Assembly (NCBI GenBank): GCA_023386155.1
Contig: JAEWKH010000088.1
Location: forward strand, 1 to 52,477
Length of the DNA stretch: 52,477 nucleotides
From: Pseudomonadota bacterium
GTDB taxonomy: Bacteria; Pseudomonadota; Alphaproteobacteria; Rhizobiales; Beijerinckiaceae
Direction of reading: 5' to 3'
Shown here one piece after another: positions 35,035 through 43,751 of the stretch (positions are counted from its first letter, which is position 1; every line of letters starts with the position of its first letter). The translations under genes and the position numbers were made by a program. The notes below the pieces were generated by a model. It was given only the letters and a program-made list of their open reading frames with translations. It did not search any database and had not been told where the DNA came from.

Positions 35035-35124
35035 TGGCGGAGGGGGTGGGATTCGAACCCACGGTGGGCTTGCACCCACGGCGGTTTTCAAGACCGCTGC
35101 CTTAAACCACTCGGCCACCCCTCC
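35035..35124 (-). tRNA. tRNA-Ser(UGA)
   Basis: A complete class II tRNA with an encoded CCA. The acceptor stem is GGAGGGG paired with CCCCTCC, the D arm begins GGCCGAGTGG, and the anticodon loop CTTGAAA gives anticodon UGA at 35088-35090, which reads UCA serine codons. A long variable arm (GTGGGTGCAAGCCCAC) and the T arm GGTTCGAATCC are present, as expected for serine. Confidence 0.95.
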
Positions 35125-35199
35125 AGCGTCGGTGTAATCCACTCTCGCTCCAGGCCTTCTCTAAGGCCGCGGCCCCGGACGCGTCAACTGAAACGGCCC

Positions 35200-35217
35200 G
35201 CCTCGACGGACAGAGGC
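35200..35217 (-). terminator. Weak hairpin after the giant adhesin gene
   Basis: A 5-base-pair stem (GCCTC and GAGGC) with an 8-base loop lies about 20 bases past the stop of the repeat protein. A short TTT follows on the minus strand. It might help end transcription, but the stem is short and the T-run poor. Confidence 0.2.
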
Positions 35218-35238
35218 CCGCTTTGGCTGAAAACGTCC

Positions 35239-38200
35239 TCACGTCCAGTGGGATCTCGCGGCGTCGATCTGGAGTCCGTCCACGGGCTGGATGTGGTCGG
35301 AGGCAGGCTGGGCAAGGTCTATGGGCGCGTGTGCCCCTGGCCCCGTGGCGTGGCCGCCGGCGCCGATCTGCTCCGTCCATCCGCTGCCGGTCTCGTGGCC
35401 GGGGTCCATCGCCCCGTCCGCCATCAGCAGAAGAATGTCGGAGCCGGCCAGATCCTGCGTGGCTCCGGCATCGGAAGCGGTTGTGAGGCCGCGCGCTTCA
35501 GGATGGGATGGCGGAGGATCGTCCACGACGACTTCGACGCTTCTCGGCAAGGAGATCGCTCCGTCGCTGTCGCGCAACGTCACTGAAATGTTGCGCGTTC
35601 CGGCGGCGAGACCGGATGCGTCCCCGCTCTCCAGCACCAGGGACTGCAGCACGGCCGCATAGGTCTCGGGCGCAGCATTGCCGCTCAGGATCAGGGCACC
35701 CGCGGCATATCCGCCGCCCACGAGCTCGATTCCGGTATCGCCGATCATGACACGCCCGTTCTCGCTGTGGAGGGCGTAGCCCTCGAAATCGAGGCGGTCG
35801 CTGGGCTGCGCTCCGGACAGCGTGATGGTCGCGCCGCCGAGCTGCGAACTGTCGATATCACGGGCCTGTGCGGCGCTGATCGCGTCCACCTGATGCGCAC
35901 CGACCGCTCCGTGGTCCGGGGCCGTCAGTGTCAGTTCCGGCGCATCGTTCACCGCCTCGACGGTCACGGTGAACGGCGTCGTCTTCGTTGCAGTCGCACC
36001 GGCAGCCTCAGTGCTGGTCGCCTGAAGGGTGAGATGCAGCGTCCCGTTCCAGTCCTGCGCGGGAATGAGCTGCAGATCGGCGAGATGTTCCGCAGGAACT
36101 CGCCATGCCCCGTTGCCGACGGCAGCGCCATGCGAAAGCCTGAAGTTCTCAGGGATCCCGTGAATGCTGACCGATAGGGTCTCGGAGCCGTCGGTGTCGA
36201 CGAGAGAAGCGGACAGGTTCAGCCTGATGGCGTGATCCTCCTGCCCTGTCGCATCCCCTGCCGTCACCGTCGGCGCATCGGCGACCGCGTTCACGGTGAC
36301 GGTATGCGTGCCGGTGACATCCCGGCTCACGGAGATGCCGTTGCCGCTGTCCGTGACGGTCGCTTTCAAGGTCAGCGTGAAATCTGCGTCGCTGTGCTCC
36401 ACGAGATTGATCGTCACGAGACCGGCGCGCAGATCGGCCGTCGAGACCTGCCATGTGCCGGGCGTCAGCTGCGAGCCGAGATTCAGGGTCGCGCCGATCG
36501 GCAGCCCCGATACCTCCGTGAACTCGGACCAGGTTTCCGAACCGTCGTCGTCGAGAAGCGTGAAGACCGGATCGAGCGGGATGGCGGTATCCTCGTCCCC
36601 TGCGCTCGCGCCATTGATCGTACCGCCATCAGCCACTGGGTTGACGCTGATGGTGAAGTCCCGGGTGGTGGCAGCGGTCGATCCCCCTGCACTCTCCTTG
36701 GCGATTCCCGTGAGCGTGAGGGTGTAGGTACCGGAGGCCTGGGATGGGGGCGTGAAGATCAACCCGTTGAGTTGCGCCGGCGTGAGCAGCCAGCTGCCAT
36801 CCGCCTGTTTGGTGCCCGCATTGAGGCTCGCGCCATCCGGCAGGCCGCTGAGGACAAAGCTCAGGCTCTCCGAGCCGTCCGTATCCTGCAGTGCACCTCC
36901 CAGGCCAGTAAGCCTGATATTCGTGTCCTCGTTGCCCGAAAAATCGACCACCGTGACATCCGGCGCATCCGCCACGGCATCGACATGGACCCGGAAGGTC
37001 GCCTCGCTCGTGGCGGTTTCGCCATTGTCCTCTCTGGACGTGGCGCGCACGGTGAGATTGAACTGGCCGGAGAAATTCTGCGGCGGCGTGACCGCAAGGC
37101 GCGGCAGATCGGCCGGGGAGACGATCCAGGTCCCGTCGGGCTGGCGCGTGCCATATGTGAGGGTGGCGCCGGCCGGCATTCCCGAGATGACCACCGTCAG
37201 CACTTCGGATCCGTCCCTGTCGGTGAGCGCGGCCGAGAGGTTGAGGGCAATCGGCTGATCCTCCAGGCCGGCTATGTCGCGAGCGCTCACAACCGGCGTG
37301 TCAGCCACGGCGTCGACCTGCACCTGGAACGTGGCACGGGTGGTTGCCACCGAGCCGTTGGAAATCTCCCGTGCATGCGCCGACATGGTGAGATTCATGG
37401 TCCCGCTCCAGTCGGCCGGTGGCGTCACCGTCAGTCCCGAGAGCTGTGACGGCGTGAGTGTCCAACTGCCGTCGCCGTTGTTGATGCCCTTGGAGAGGCG
37501 CGCACCTTCCGGCAATCCCTCGATCACCACCGAGAGCACTTCGGAGCCATCGGTATCCGTCAGCGCAGCCGAAAGGTCGAGTGCGATAGTTCCATCCTCC
37601 TTCCCGGCCGCATCATGCACGGCGACAACGGGAGCATCGGCGGATGGGGTGACCGAAACGGCGATCGTCCGAACCGTCTCCCGCGTATGGCCGTTGCTCG
37701 CCTCCTGGGTTGTGGCCTCGACCTTCAGGTCGAAAGTACCGTACTTGTTGGCCGGCGGCACGAAGCGCAGGCTCCCCAAGCTTGCTGGATCAACCGACCA
37801 CTTTCCGCCGCCGAGATCCGTGATGCCCGTTCCTTCGAGACGGGAACCTGCCGGAAGACCGGATATGACGACCGACGTGACCGTTTCGCTGCCGTCGCGG
37901 TCTCCCGCCGTGACGGCGAGGTTCAACGGCACCTCGACATCCTCTGTTCCTGCGGCAGGCGCTGCGACGATGACGGCATTGTCCGCCACGGCCTCGACCT
38001 CGATGTCGAGGGGGAGTTCCGTGGTTGCCTGATCTCCGGTGGCTTCTGTCGAGACTGCGGTGACCTTAAGCCTGATCGTACCGGAGAAGTCCGGGGGCGG
38101 AATAAGGCGCACCTCGTTCAACTGACCCGGCTGCAGTACCCAGGCGCCCGTCCAGGGATCCCTCACGCCGACCGACAGGCGAGCCCCTTCCGGGACACCT

Positions 38201-41200
38201 TCGATCCGAATTCCCAGAACTTCCCGGCCGCCATCGGTGTCGTTCGTGGTGGCTTTGATCGACAGGGCAACGCTGCCATCCTCGTCGGTTGCCGCGTCGG
38301 CGACTTCCAGCCTGGGAGCCTGAGCATCCGGAGCGGAGGGTGGCGTCGGGGTCGTGCCCGATCCACCATCGCCGGTACCTCCATCTCCACCTCCGCCGGC
38401 AGGCGTGGTGACAGTCACCGGGACAAGCTCGGACCAATCGGTTTGGTCGCCCTCGCGCTCGACGCCGACGGCGGTCACGGTCAGGTTGAAGCTTCCCGTA
38501 AATCCCGCCGGCGGTCGGATGGAGAGCGTGGGGAGAGCTTCCACCGGCACCAGCCATACCTTATCGCCAACCGGAATTCCGGCCGACAGGGTTGCTCCGT
38601 TCGGGACATTCCGGATCCAGATGTAGAGCGTTTCGGAGCCGTCCGTGTCGCCAGGAACAGCCGCGATGTGAAGCGGGATCAGGCCCTCGTCCGGATTCAC
38701 GCTGTTGTGGCCCTCGCCACGCGCTTCCTTGAACGTCACGACAGGTTGATCGGCATCCCCGAGCGGGTCCACCACCATCTCTCCGCCGATGGTTGCTTGA
38801 ACGCCGTTGTCCTCGATCGTCATTCTGACGGTCAGGATGGCTGCCTTATCGCTGTCGGGCGGCATGGTCAGCGTCACCCCGGCCATGTCGCGGGCGGAGA
38901 TCCTGTAGATCCCGTTCCCGTCGGCGGTGACGATTGTGCCATTTGCCAGGCGCAGTACGGCCCCGTCGGGGATGCCGCTGACGAGAATGTCGCCGACGAC
39001 CTTTTCCGAGCCATCCCTGTCCCTCAGGCCCGGATCGAGATTCAGCGCGATGGGCTGATCCTCCCTTCCGTGCATCGTCCCCCAGTTCCCGGAGGTTCCG
39101 TCGAGGCCGCCGACGGCCGGCGCGTCCACGACGGCCCTCACCTCGACGGGGAAGTTGACAGACGTCGTCGCCTGGCTGCCTCCCCGCCTCTCCTGCGTGA
39201 TGGCTGTCACGACGAGATTGATGGTTCCCGAAAAGTCGGCGGGAGGCTGCAGCGTCACCTGCCTTGCCTCCTCGGCCGTCAGGGACCAGACGCCCGGGCC
39301 CCGATAGGTTCCGTGGGAGAGGATTGCGCCATCGGGCACTCCCCTGATCACGAAGCTGAGCGCCTCTGATCCGTCATCGTCCGGCAAAGTCGCCGTGAGA
39401 TTGAGAGCGATTGGCCCGTCCTCGAGGCCGCTGGCTCCTGTCACGTTCATGATGGGAGCATCGGCCACCGCGCGAACCGTCACCGGAAGGTCCCGCGGCT
39501 CGCTCTCGGCCATGCTGCCGTTGGGCTCCGCCGAGACGGCGGACACTCTCAAGGTAAAGTCCTCATCCGAATGTGCGGGAGGCGTGATGGTCAGGCTGTT
39601 CACCTGCGTGGGATCAACCACAACGCGCCCGTCGACAACAACCAGCTCCATCCCGCCGGCCCGTACGACGGCCCCATCGGGAATGCCCGTGATCCGGAAC
39701 TCGACGATTCTTTCCGAACCATCCCGGTCGGTCGTCCAAGCCGTCATGTTCAGCGGAATCGCCGTGTCCTCGTCGCCCACGGCCGGAGCGACGCGCAGGC
39801 CCGGCGCATCGGCGACGGCATCGACATTCACCTGGAAGGCAACTTCCCTCGAAGCCGTTTTGTCGTTGGACGTCTCTCTCGCCGTCGCTCGAATTTTCAG
39901 GTCGACCGTGCCGGAAAAATCTGCTGGCGGCCTAAAGGCGATATCCGGCAAGTCGGTGGAGCTCACAAGCCACGAACCATCGGACTGGACCGTGCCTTTC
40001 GTGAGGGACGCTCCGGCCGGAACGCCGTAAATCCTGACCGTCAGGGTTTCCGACCCATCAGTGTCTACGAGGCTGGCCGAGAGGTTGAGAGGGATTTCCA
40101 GGTCTTCCTTGCCCGAGACGTTCGCTGCGATCACCGTCGGCCTATCCGCCACGGCCGCGACCGTCACCAGATTGGTGCCCGTCACCTCCTGGCTCACGGC
40201 TTTTCCGTTCCCGCTGTCGGTCAGGGTCGCCCGAAATGTCAGGCTAAAGTCGTCATCGCTGTTCAGTGCAGGACGGATGCTCACCTGGCCGGCTCGAAGA
40301 TTGGCCGTGGAGACCTGCCAGACACCCGTCGATAGCTCGACGCCCTGGTTCAGCCTGGCGCCAAGCGGCACGCCGGAAACCTGCGTGAATTCCGACCAGG
40401 TTTCGGAACCGTCCCTGTCAGGCGTGTCGAACGTCGGACTGAGCGTGATCCAGGTATCCTCGTTGCCACTCGCCGCTCCCGAAATCGTTCCCGTGTCCAG
40501 CACGGGATCGAGATCGACCGTGAACTTCGCCGAGTTGCGCGCGCTTGGTACACCGGCTTCGCTCTCGGTGGCGACGGCTGTCAGCGTCAGCTCGAAACGG
40601 CCCGACCCATGCGGAGGTGGCGTCAGGACCACGCCTCCGAGCTGGGCGGGTGTAAGGAGCCAGCGGCCATCCGCCTGTTCGATGCCGACATTGAGTTTAG
40701 CGCCTGGAGGCACTGTGAGGACGAAGCTCAGGCTCTCCGAACCGTCGAGGTCGCGCAGGGCTCCGCCCAGGCCCGTGAGTGCAATAGGTTCATCCTCGCG
40801 GCCGGAGAAGTTGACCACGGTCACGTCGGGCGTATCGGCAACCGCGCCGACCCGAACTCGGAAATCGGCCGTGCTCGTCGCCGTGTCGCCGTTGTTCTCC
40901 TGCGCGCTCGCCTCGATGCGCAGGTCGAGCGTGCCCGAAAAATCCTTCTGAGGCGTGAGCTTCAGAGAAGGAAGATCGGACGCCGACACGTTCCAGGTGC
41001 CATCCGCCTGACGGATGCCGTGGGACAGGGAGGCTTCTGTCGGCACGCCGAAGATCCTGACCGACAGAACCTCCGAGCCATCCTGGTCCTTCAGCATGGC
41101 TGAGAGGTTCAGCGCGATCGGCGTATCTTCCAGGCCCCTGACATCATGGACGATAATGGTCGGAGCATCGGCGACCGCTTCCACATCGACCTTGAAAGGC

Positions 41201-43743
41201 ACGCGCGTGGTCGCCGCCGACCCGTTGGAGATTTCCCGCGATTGGGCAACCAGGGTCAGCTCCATGGTGCCGCTCCAGTCCGCGGGAGGCGTCACCTTCA
41301 ATCCGGCGAGGTCCGAGGGGGAGAGAGTCCAGGTGCCATCGCCATTGTCGATGCCCGCGGACAGCTGAGCTCCCTTCGGAAGCCCTTCGATCACCACCGA
41401 GAGCACTTCCGAGCCGTCGGTATCCGTCAGCGCCGCCGAAAGATCGAGCCCGACAGGCTGATCCTCCCTGGTTGCTGAATCAGTGGCGCTGGCGTCCGGA
41501 GCGTCGGCAACCGCATCCACATGAACCTGGAACGAAGCATCGGTCGTTGCCGTTGCGCCGTTCGTGCTCCGCGAGACCGCCCGCAGGGTCAGGTCGAACG
41601 TGCCGGAATAGTTTTTCGGCGGCAGGATGGAAAGATCAGCCATATCCGCCGGATCGACCTGCCAGCTCCCATCCGCTCCACGGCTGCCGTGGGACATCGA
41701 AGCGCCGGCAGGCACACCGATGATGCTGACCAGGAGGACTTCCGATCCGTCCGTATCGGTCAAGGCGGCAGAAAGATCGACCGAAATCCACTTGTCCTCG
41801 AGCCCAGATGCGTCATGGACGGTCACCAGCGGAGCGTCGGACACGTCGTCGACATGCACCTGGAAGGCGCTGCTCCGCGTCGCCGTCGATCCGTTCGAGG
41901 TTTCGCGGGTCGTCGCCTGAAGCGTGAGGTCGATCGTTCCCGAGAAATCCTTTGGCGGCGTGATGGAAAGATGCGCCAGATCGGCGGGAGGCACATTCCA
42001 GCTGCCGTCGGCCAGGCGCGTCCCATGCGACAGCGAGGCGCCGGGCGGCACGCCGAGGATGCTCACCGTCAGGATTTCCGATCCGTCTGGGTCGACGAGG
42101 GCGGCAGAGAGGTCGAGAGGGATCGGCCGATCTTCGTCCCCCGTCACATCTGCAGCAGACACAACGGGGGCATCCGCAACGGCCGTGACGGTGACCGCGT
42201 GGGTTCCCGTCACCACCCGGCCGACGGTCGTGCCGTTGGCGCTGTCCGTCAGGGATGTCGTCAATGTGAGGGTGAAATCCTCGTCGCTGTGCTGTGCCGG
42301 CCGGACCGTGACAAGCCCGGCGCGGAGGTCGGCGGTCGAGACCTGCCACACGCCGGGGGCGATCTCGGAGCCGCGGTTCAACGACGCGCCCGGCGGCAGG
42401 CCCGCCACCTGGGTGAAAGCCGCCCAGATCTCCGATCCGTCCATATCCGGCGTAACGAAGGTGGGTTGGATCAGGATCGCCGTATCTTCAAAGCCCTCGC
42501 TCGTGCCACTGATGCTGCCGGCATCCACGACCGGATCCAGAGTGACCGTGAACGTGGCAGAGGTCCGGGCGCTCGGCACGCCGGGCTCGCTCTCGGTCGC
42601 GATCGCGGTGAGCGTGAGAGTGAAGGTCCCGGAGGCCTGCGGCGGCGGGGTCAGTGCCAGGCCTTCCAGTTGCGCCGGCGTCAGGGCCCAGCGGCCTCCA
42701 CCGAGAGCCGTGCCGGCGCTCAGGGTCGCGCCGGCCGGCACTCCGCTGAGCACGAAGCTGAGGCTCTCGGAGCCGTCCGTGTCGCGTAGCGCGCCGCCCA
42801 GCCCGGCAAGGCTCACCGTCGTGTCCTCCTGGCCGTGAGCATCGGCAACCGTCACCGCCGGGGCATCGGCCACCGCATGCACCTGCACCTTGAACGTTGC
42901 GTCGACGAGAGCCGTCCCACCACTCATCTCATGTGACGTGGCACGAATGGTGAGGTTGAAGGAGCCTGAGAAGTTCAGAGGCGGGATGAGCGAGAGATGG
43001 GGAAGGTCGGCGGGCGAGACGCTCCAGCTCCCGTCGGATTGGCGCGTGCCGTGCGTCAGGGTTGCGCCTTCGGGAAGACCGAAGATCGTGATCAGGAGGA
43101 CTTCCGAGCCATCCGTATCGCTCAGGGCCGCCGAAAGATCGAGTGCAATCGCCTGATCCTCCTGCCCTTCCGCATCGGTGACACGAACAACGGGAGGAGA
43201 AGCCGCAGTGTCCCGCGGCTCCTCGGGGTCCGGCTGGTCGATGTCAGGGGGAGTGAACGTCGATGCTGCGTCCGGAGACGGAACCTGCGCCGTTGTAGTG
43301 GTCGAAATATCCGATGGTGCCGTCATATTCTGCACGGGCAGAGCGCTGCCGGAAGATCCGCGCGACGTTGCGCTCCTCGGAGATGTGGCCGAGTGGGATT
43401 CGGGCCATGAAAACGAGGCCGGTTCCGGCAGCCGAGCATCCGGCACCGTCGCCGAGCCGGCCTGAGCGTGCGCGTCCGGCATTTCCACCGATGCATCGAC
43501 CGGACGCGTCGCGGACGGCGCGGAGAGAGGCGCCATGCCATGCAAATCACCCGCGCCTTCTCCGGACGGCGCTCCCGGCACCATGCCGAAGGCCGCAACC
43601 GCCTCCGTCCCTCCGACGAGGTTTCCACTGGCGCCCCCATCCCCCACGGGGACCATGCGCTGAACGGCGCGCAGGGCACGCAGGGCCTCCTCATCGACGA
43701 CGCTGGCATCGAAGGGAATGGTCAGATCGGGTTGCTGGGTCAT
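35239..43743 (-). CDS. Giant repeat protein (2,834 residues), probable type I secreted adhesin
   Basis: No Sec signal is present. Residues 1-185 are rich in Ser, Pro, Ala and Thr and look disordered. From about 185 to 2,600 there are roughly 21 repeats of 85-110 residues. Each starts VADAP..., has an ED pair and the marker DTDGSE, then GVPAGA, DGSW and FSG.. motifs. They resemble the cadherin-like or VCBS/tandem-95 modules of large bacterial adhesins. A glycine-rich hinge (about 1,775-1,800) splits the array 14 plus 7. A different module fills 2,600-2,735, and a 100-residue tail, probably with the secretion signal, ends the protein. I saw no RTX nonapeptides (GGxGxD). The gene is 8 bases behind an HlyD adaptor gene, so secretion by that system is likely. 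A calcium-stabilised surface role is inference. Confidence 0.9.
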   Translation of the reverse strand: MTQQPDLTIPFDASVVDEEALRALRAVQRMVPVGDGGASGNLVGGTEAVAAFGMVPGAPSGEGAGDLHGMAPLSAPSATRPVDASVEMPDAHAQAGSATVPDARLPEPASFSWPESHSATSPRSATSRGSSGSALPVQNMTAPSDISTTTTAQVPSPDAASTFTPPDIDQPDPEEPRDTAASPPVVRVTDAEGQEDQAIALDLSAALSDTDGSEVLLITIFGLPEGATLTHGTRQSDGSWSVSPADLPHLSLIPPLNFSGSFNLTIRATSHEMSGGTALVDATFKVQVHAVADAPAVTVADAHGQEDTTVSLAGLGGALRDTDGSESLSFVLSGVPAGATLSAGTALGGGRWALTPAQLEGLALTPPPQASGTFTLTLTAIATESEPGVPSARTSATFTVTLDPVVDAGSISGTSEGFEDTAILIQPTFVTPDMDGSEIWAAFTQVAGLPPGASLNRGSEIAPGVWQVSTADLRAGLVTVRPAQHSDEDFTLTLTTSLTDSANGTTVGRVVTGTHAVTVTAVADAPVVSAADVTGDEDRPIPLDLSAALVDPDGSEILTVSILGVPPGASLSHGTRLADGSWNVPPADLAHLSITPPKDFSGTIDLTLQATTRETSNGSTATRSSAFQVHVDDVSDAPLVTVHDASGLEDKWISVDLSAALTDTDGSEVLLVSIIGVPAGASMSHGSRGADGSWQVDPADMADLSILPPKNYSGTFDLTLRAVSRSTNGATATTDASFQVHVDAVADAPDASATDSATREDQPVGLDLSAALTDTDGSEVLSVVIEGLPKGAQLSAGIDNGDGTWTLSPSDLAGLKVTPPADWSGTMELTLVAQSREISNGSAATTRVPFKVDVEAVADAPTIIVHDVRGLEDTPIALNLSAMLKDQDGSEVLSVRIFGVPTEASLSHGIRQADGTWNVSASDLPSLKLTPQKDFSGTLDLRIEASAQENNGDTATSTADFRVRVGAVADTPDVTVVNFSGREDEPIALTGLGGALRDLDGSESLSFVLTVPPGAKLNVGIEQADGRWLLTPAQLGGVVLTPPPHGSGRFELTLTAVATESEAGVPSARNSAKFTVDLDPVLDTGTISGAASGNEDTWITLSPTFDTPDRDGSETWSEFTQVSGVPLGARLNQGVELSTGVWQVSTANLRAGQVSIRPALNSDDDFSLTFRATLTDSGNGKAVSQEVTGTNLVTVAAVADRPTVIAANVSGKEDLEIPLNLSASLVDTDGSETLTVRIYGVPAGASLTKGTVQSDGSWLVSSTDLPDIAFRPPADFSGTVDLKIRATARETSNDKTASREVAFQVNVDAVADAPGLRVAPAVGDEDTAIPLNMTAWTTDRDGSERIVEFRITGIPDGAVVRAGGMELVVVDGRVVVDPTQVNSLTITPPAHSDEDFTLRVSAVSAEPNGSMAESEPRDLPVTVRAVADAPIMNVTGASGLEDGPIALNLTATLPDDDGSEALSFVIRGVPDGAILSHGTYRGPGVWSLTAEEARQVTLQPPADFSGTINLVVTAITQERRGGSQATTSVNFPVEVRAVVDAPAVGGLDGTSGNWGTMHGREDQPIALNLDPGLRDRDGSEKVVGDILVSGIPDGAVLRLANGTIVTADGNGIYRISARDMAGVTLTMPPDSDKAAILTVRMTIEDNGVQATIGGEMVVDPLGDADQPVVTFKEARGEGHNSVNPDEGLIPLHIAAVPGDTDGSETLYIWIRNVPNGATLSAGIPVGDKVWLVPVEALPTLSIRPPAGFTGSFNLTVTAVGVEREGDQTDWSELVPVTVTTPAGGGGDGGTGDGGSGTTPTPPSAPDAQAPRLEVADAATDEDGSVALSIKATTNDTDGGREVLGIRIEGVPEGARLSVGVRDPWTGAWVLQPGQLNEVRLIPPPDFSGTIRLKVTAVSTEATGDQATTELPLDIEVEAVADNAVIVAAPAAGTEDVEVPLNLAVTAGDRDGSETVTSVVISGLPAGSRLEGTGITDLGGGKWSVDPASLGSLRFVPPANKYGTFDLKVEATTQEASNGHTRETVRTIAVSVTPSADAPVVAVHDAAGKEDGTIALDLSAALTDTDGSEVLSVVIEGLPEGARLSKGINNGDGSWTLTPSQLSGLTVTPPADWSGTMNLTMSAHAREISNGSVATTRATFQVQVDAVADTPVVSARDIAGLEDQPIALNLSAALTDRDGSEVLTVVISGMPAGATLTYGTRQPDGTWIVSPADLPRLAVTPPQNFSGQFNLTVRATSREDNGETATSEATFRVHVDAVADAPDVTVVDFSGNEDTNIRLTGLGGALQDTDGSESLSFVLSGLPDGASLNAGTKQADGSWLLTPAQLNGLIFTPPSQASGTYTLTLTGIAKESAGGSTAATTRDFTISVNPVADGGTINGASAGDEDTAIPLDPVFTLLDDDGSETWSEFTEVSGLPIGATLNLGSQLTPGTWQVSTADLRAGLVTINLVEHSDADFTLTLKATVTDSGNGISVSRDVTGTHTVTVNAVADAPTVTAGDATGQEDHAIRLNLSASLVDTDGSETLSVSIHGIPENFRLSHGAAVGNGAWRVPAEHLADLQLIPAQDWNGTLHLTLQATSTEAAGATATKTTPFTVTVEAVNDAPELTLTAPDHGAVGAHQVDAISAAQARDIDSSQLGGATITLSGAQPSDRLDFEGYALHSENGRVMIGDTGIELVGGGYAAGALILSGNAAPETYAAVLQSLVLESGDASGLAAGTRNISVTLRDSDGAISLPRSVEVVVDDPPPSHPEARGLTTASDAGATQDLAGSDILLLMADGAMDPGHETGSGWTEQIGAGGHATGPGAHAPIDLAQPASDHIQPVDGLQIDAARSHWT
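35950..37640 (-). repeat. Adhesin repeat block, repeats 17-21
   Basis: Five consecutive repeats encoded here correspond one by one to repeats 6-10 at 39825-41515. Shared markers in order are the NGDGSW/T repeat, the SREDNG/AQENNG repeat, the GLGGAL repeat, the TI(N/S)GA repeat with VTGT before its end, and the LNLSASLVDTDGSE repeat. DNA as well as protein is similar, for example in the segments around 36780-36880. Confidence 0.65.
39825..41515 (-). repeat. Adhesin repeat block, repeats 6-10
   Basis: The second copy of the five-repeat block, of nearly the same length (about 1,690 bases) as the copy at 35950-37640. The order of the five distinguishable repeat types is identical. Its borders were placed by the VADAP linkers. 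Confidence 0.65.
41845..42880 (-). repeat. Adhesin repeat block, repeats 2-4
   Basis: Three repeats that match the last three types of the five-repeat block: a GLGGAL repeat, a SISG repeat with WQVSTADLRAG and VTGTHAVTV, and an LDLSAALVDPDGSE repeat. This looks like a partial third copy of the block. Confidence 0.6.
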
Positions 43744-43751
43744 GAATGTGC

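Noticed and set aside
36232..42789. Several long plus-strand frames (405, 584 and 422 codons) opposite the adhesin
   Set aside because: They mirror the adhesin repeats and have shadow-like composition rich in Arg, Gly and His. The minus-strand reading carries clear repeat motifs.
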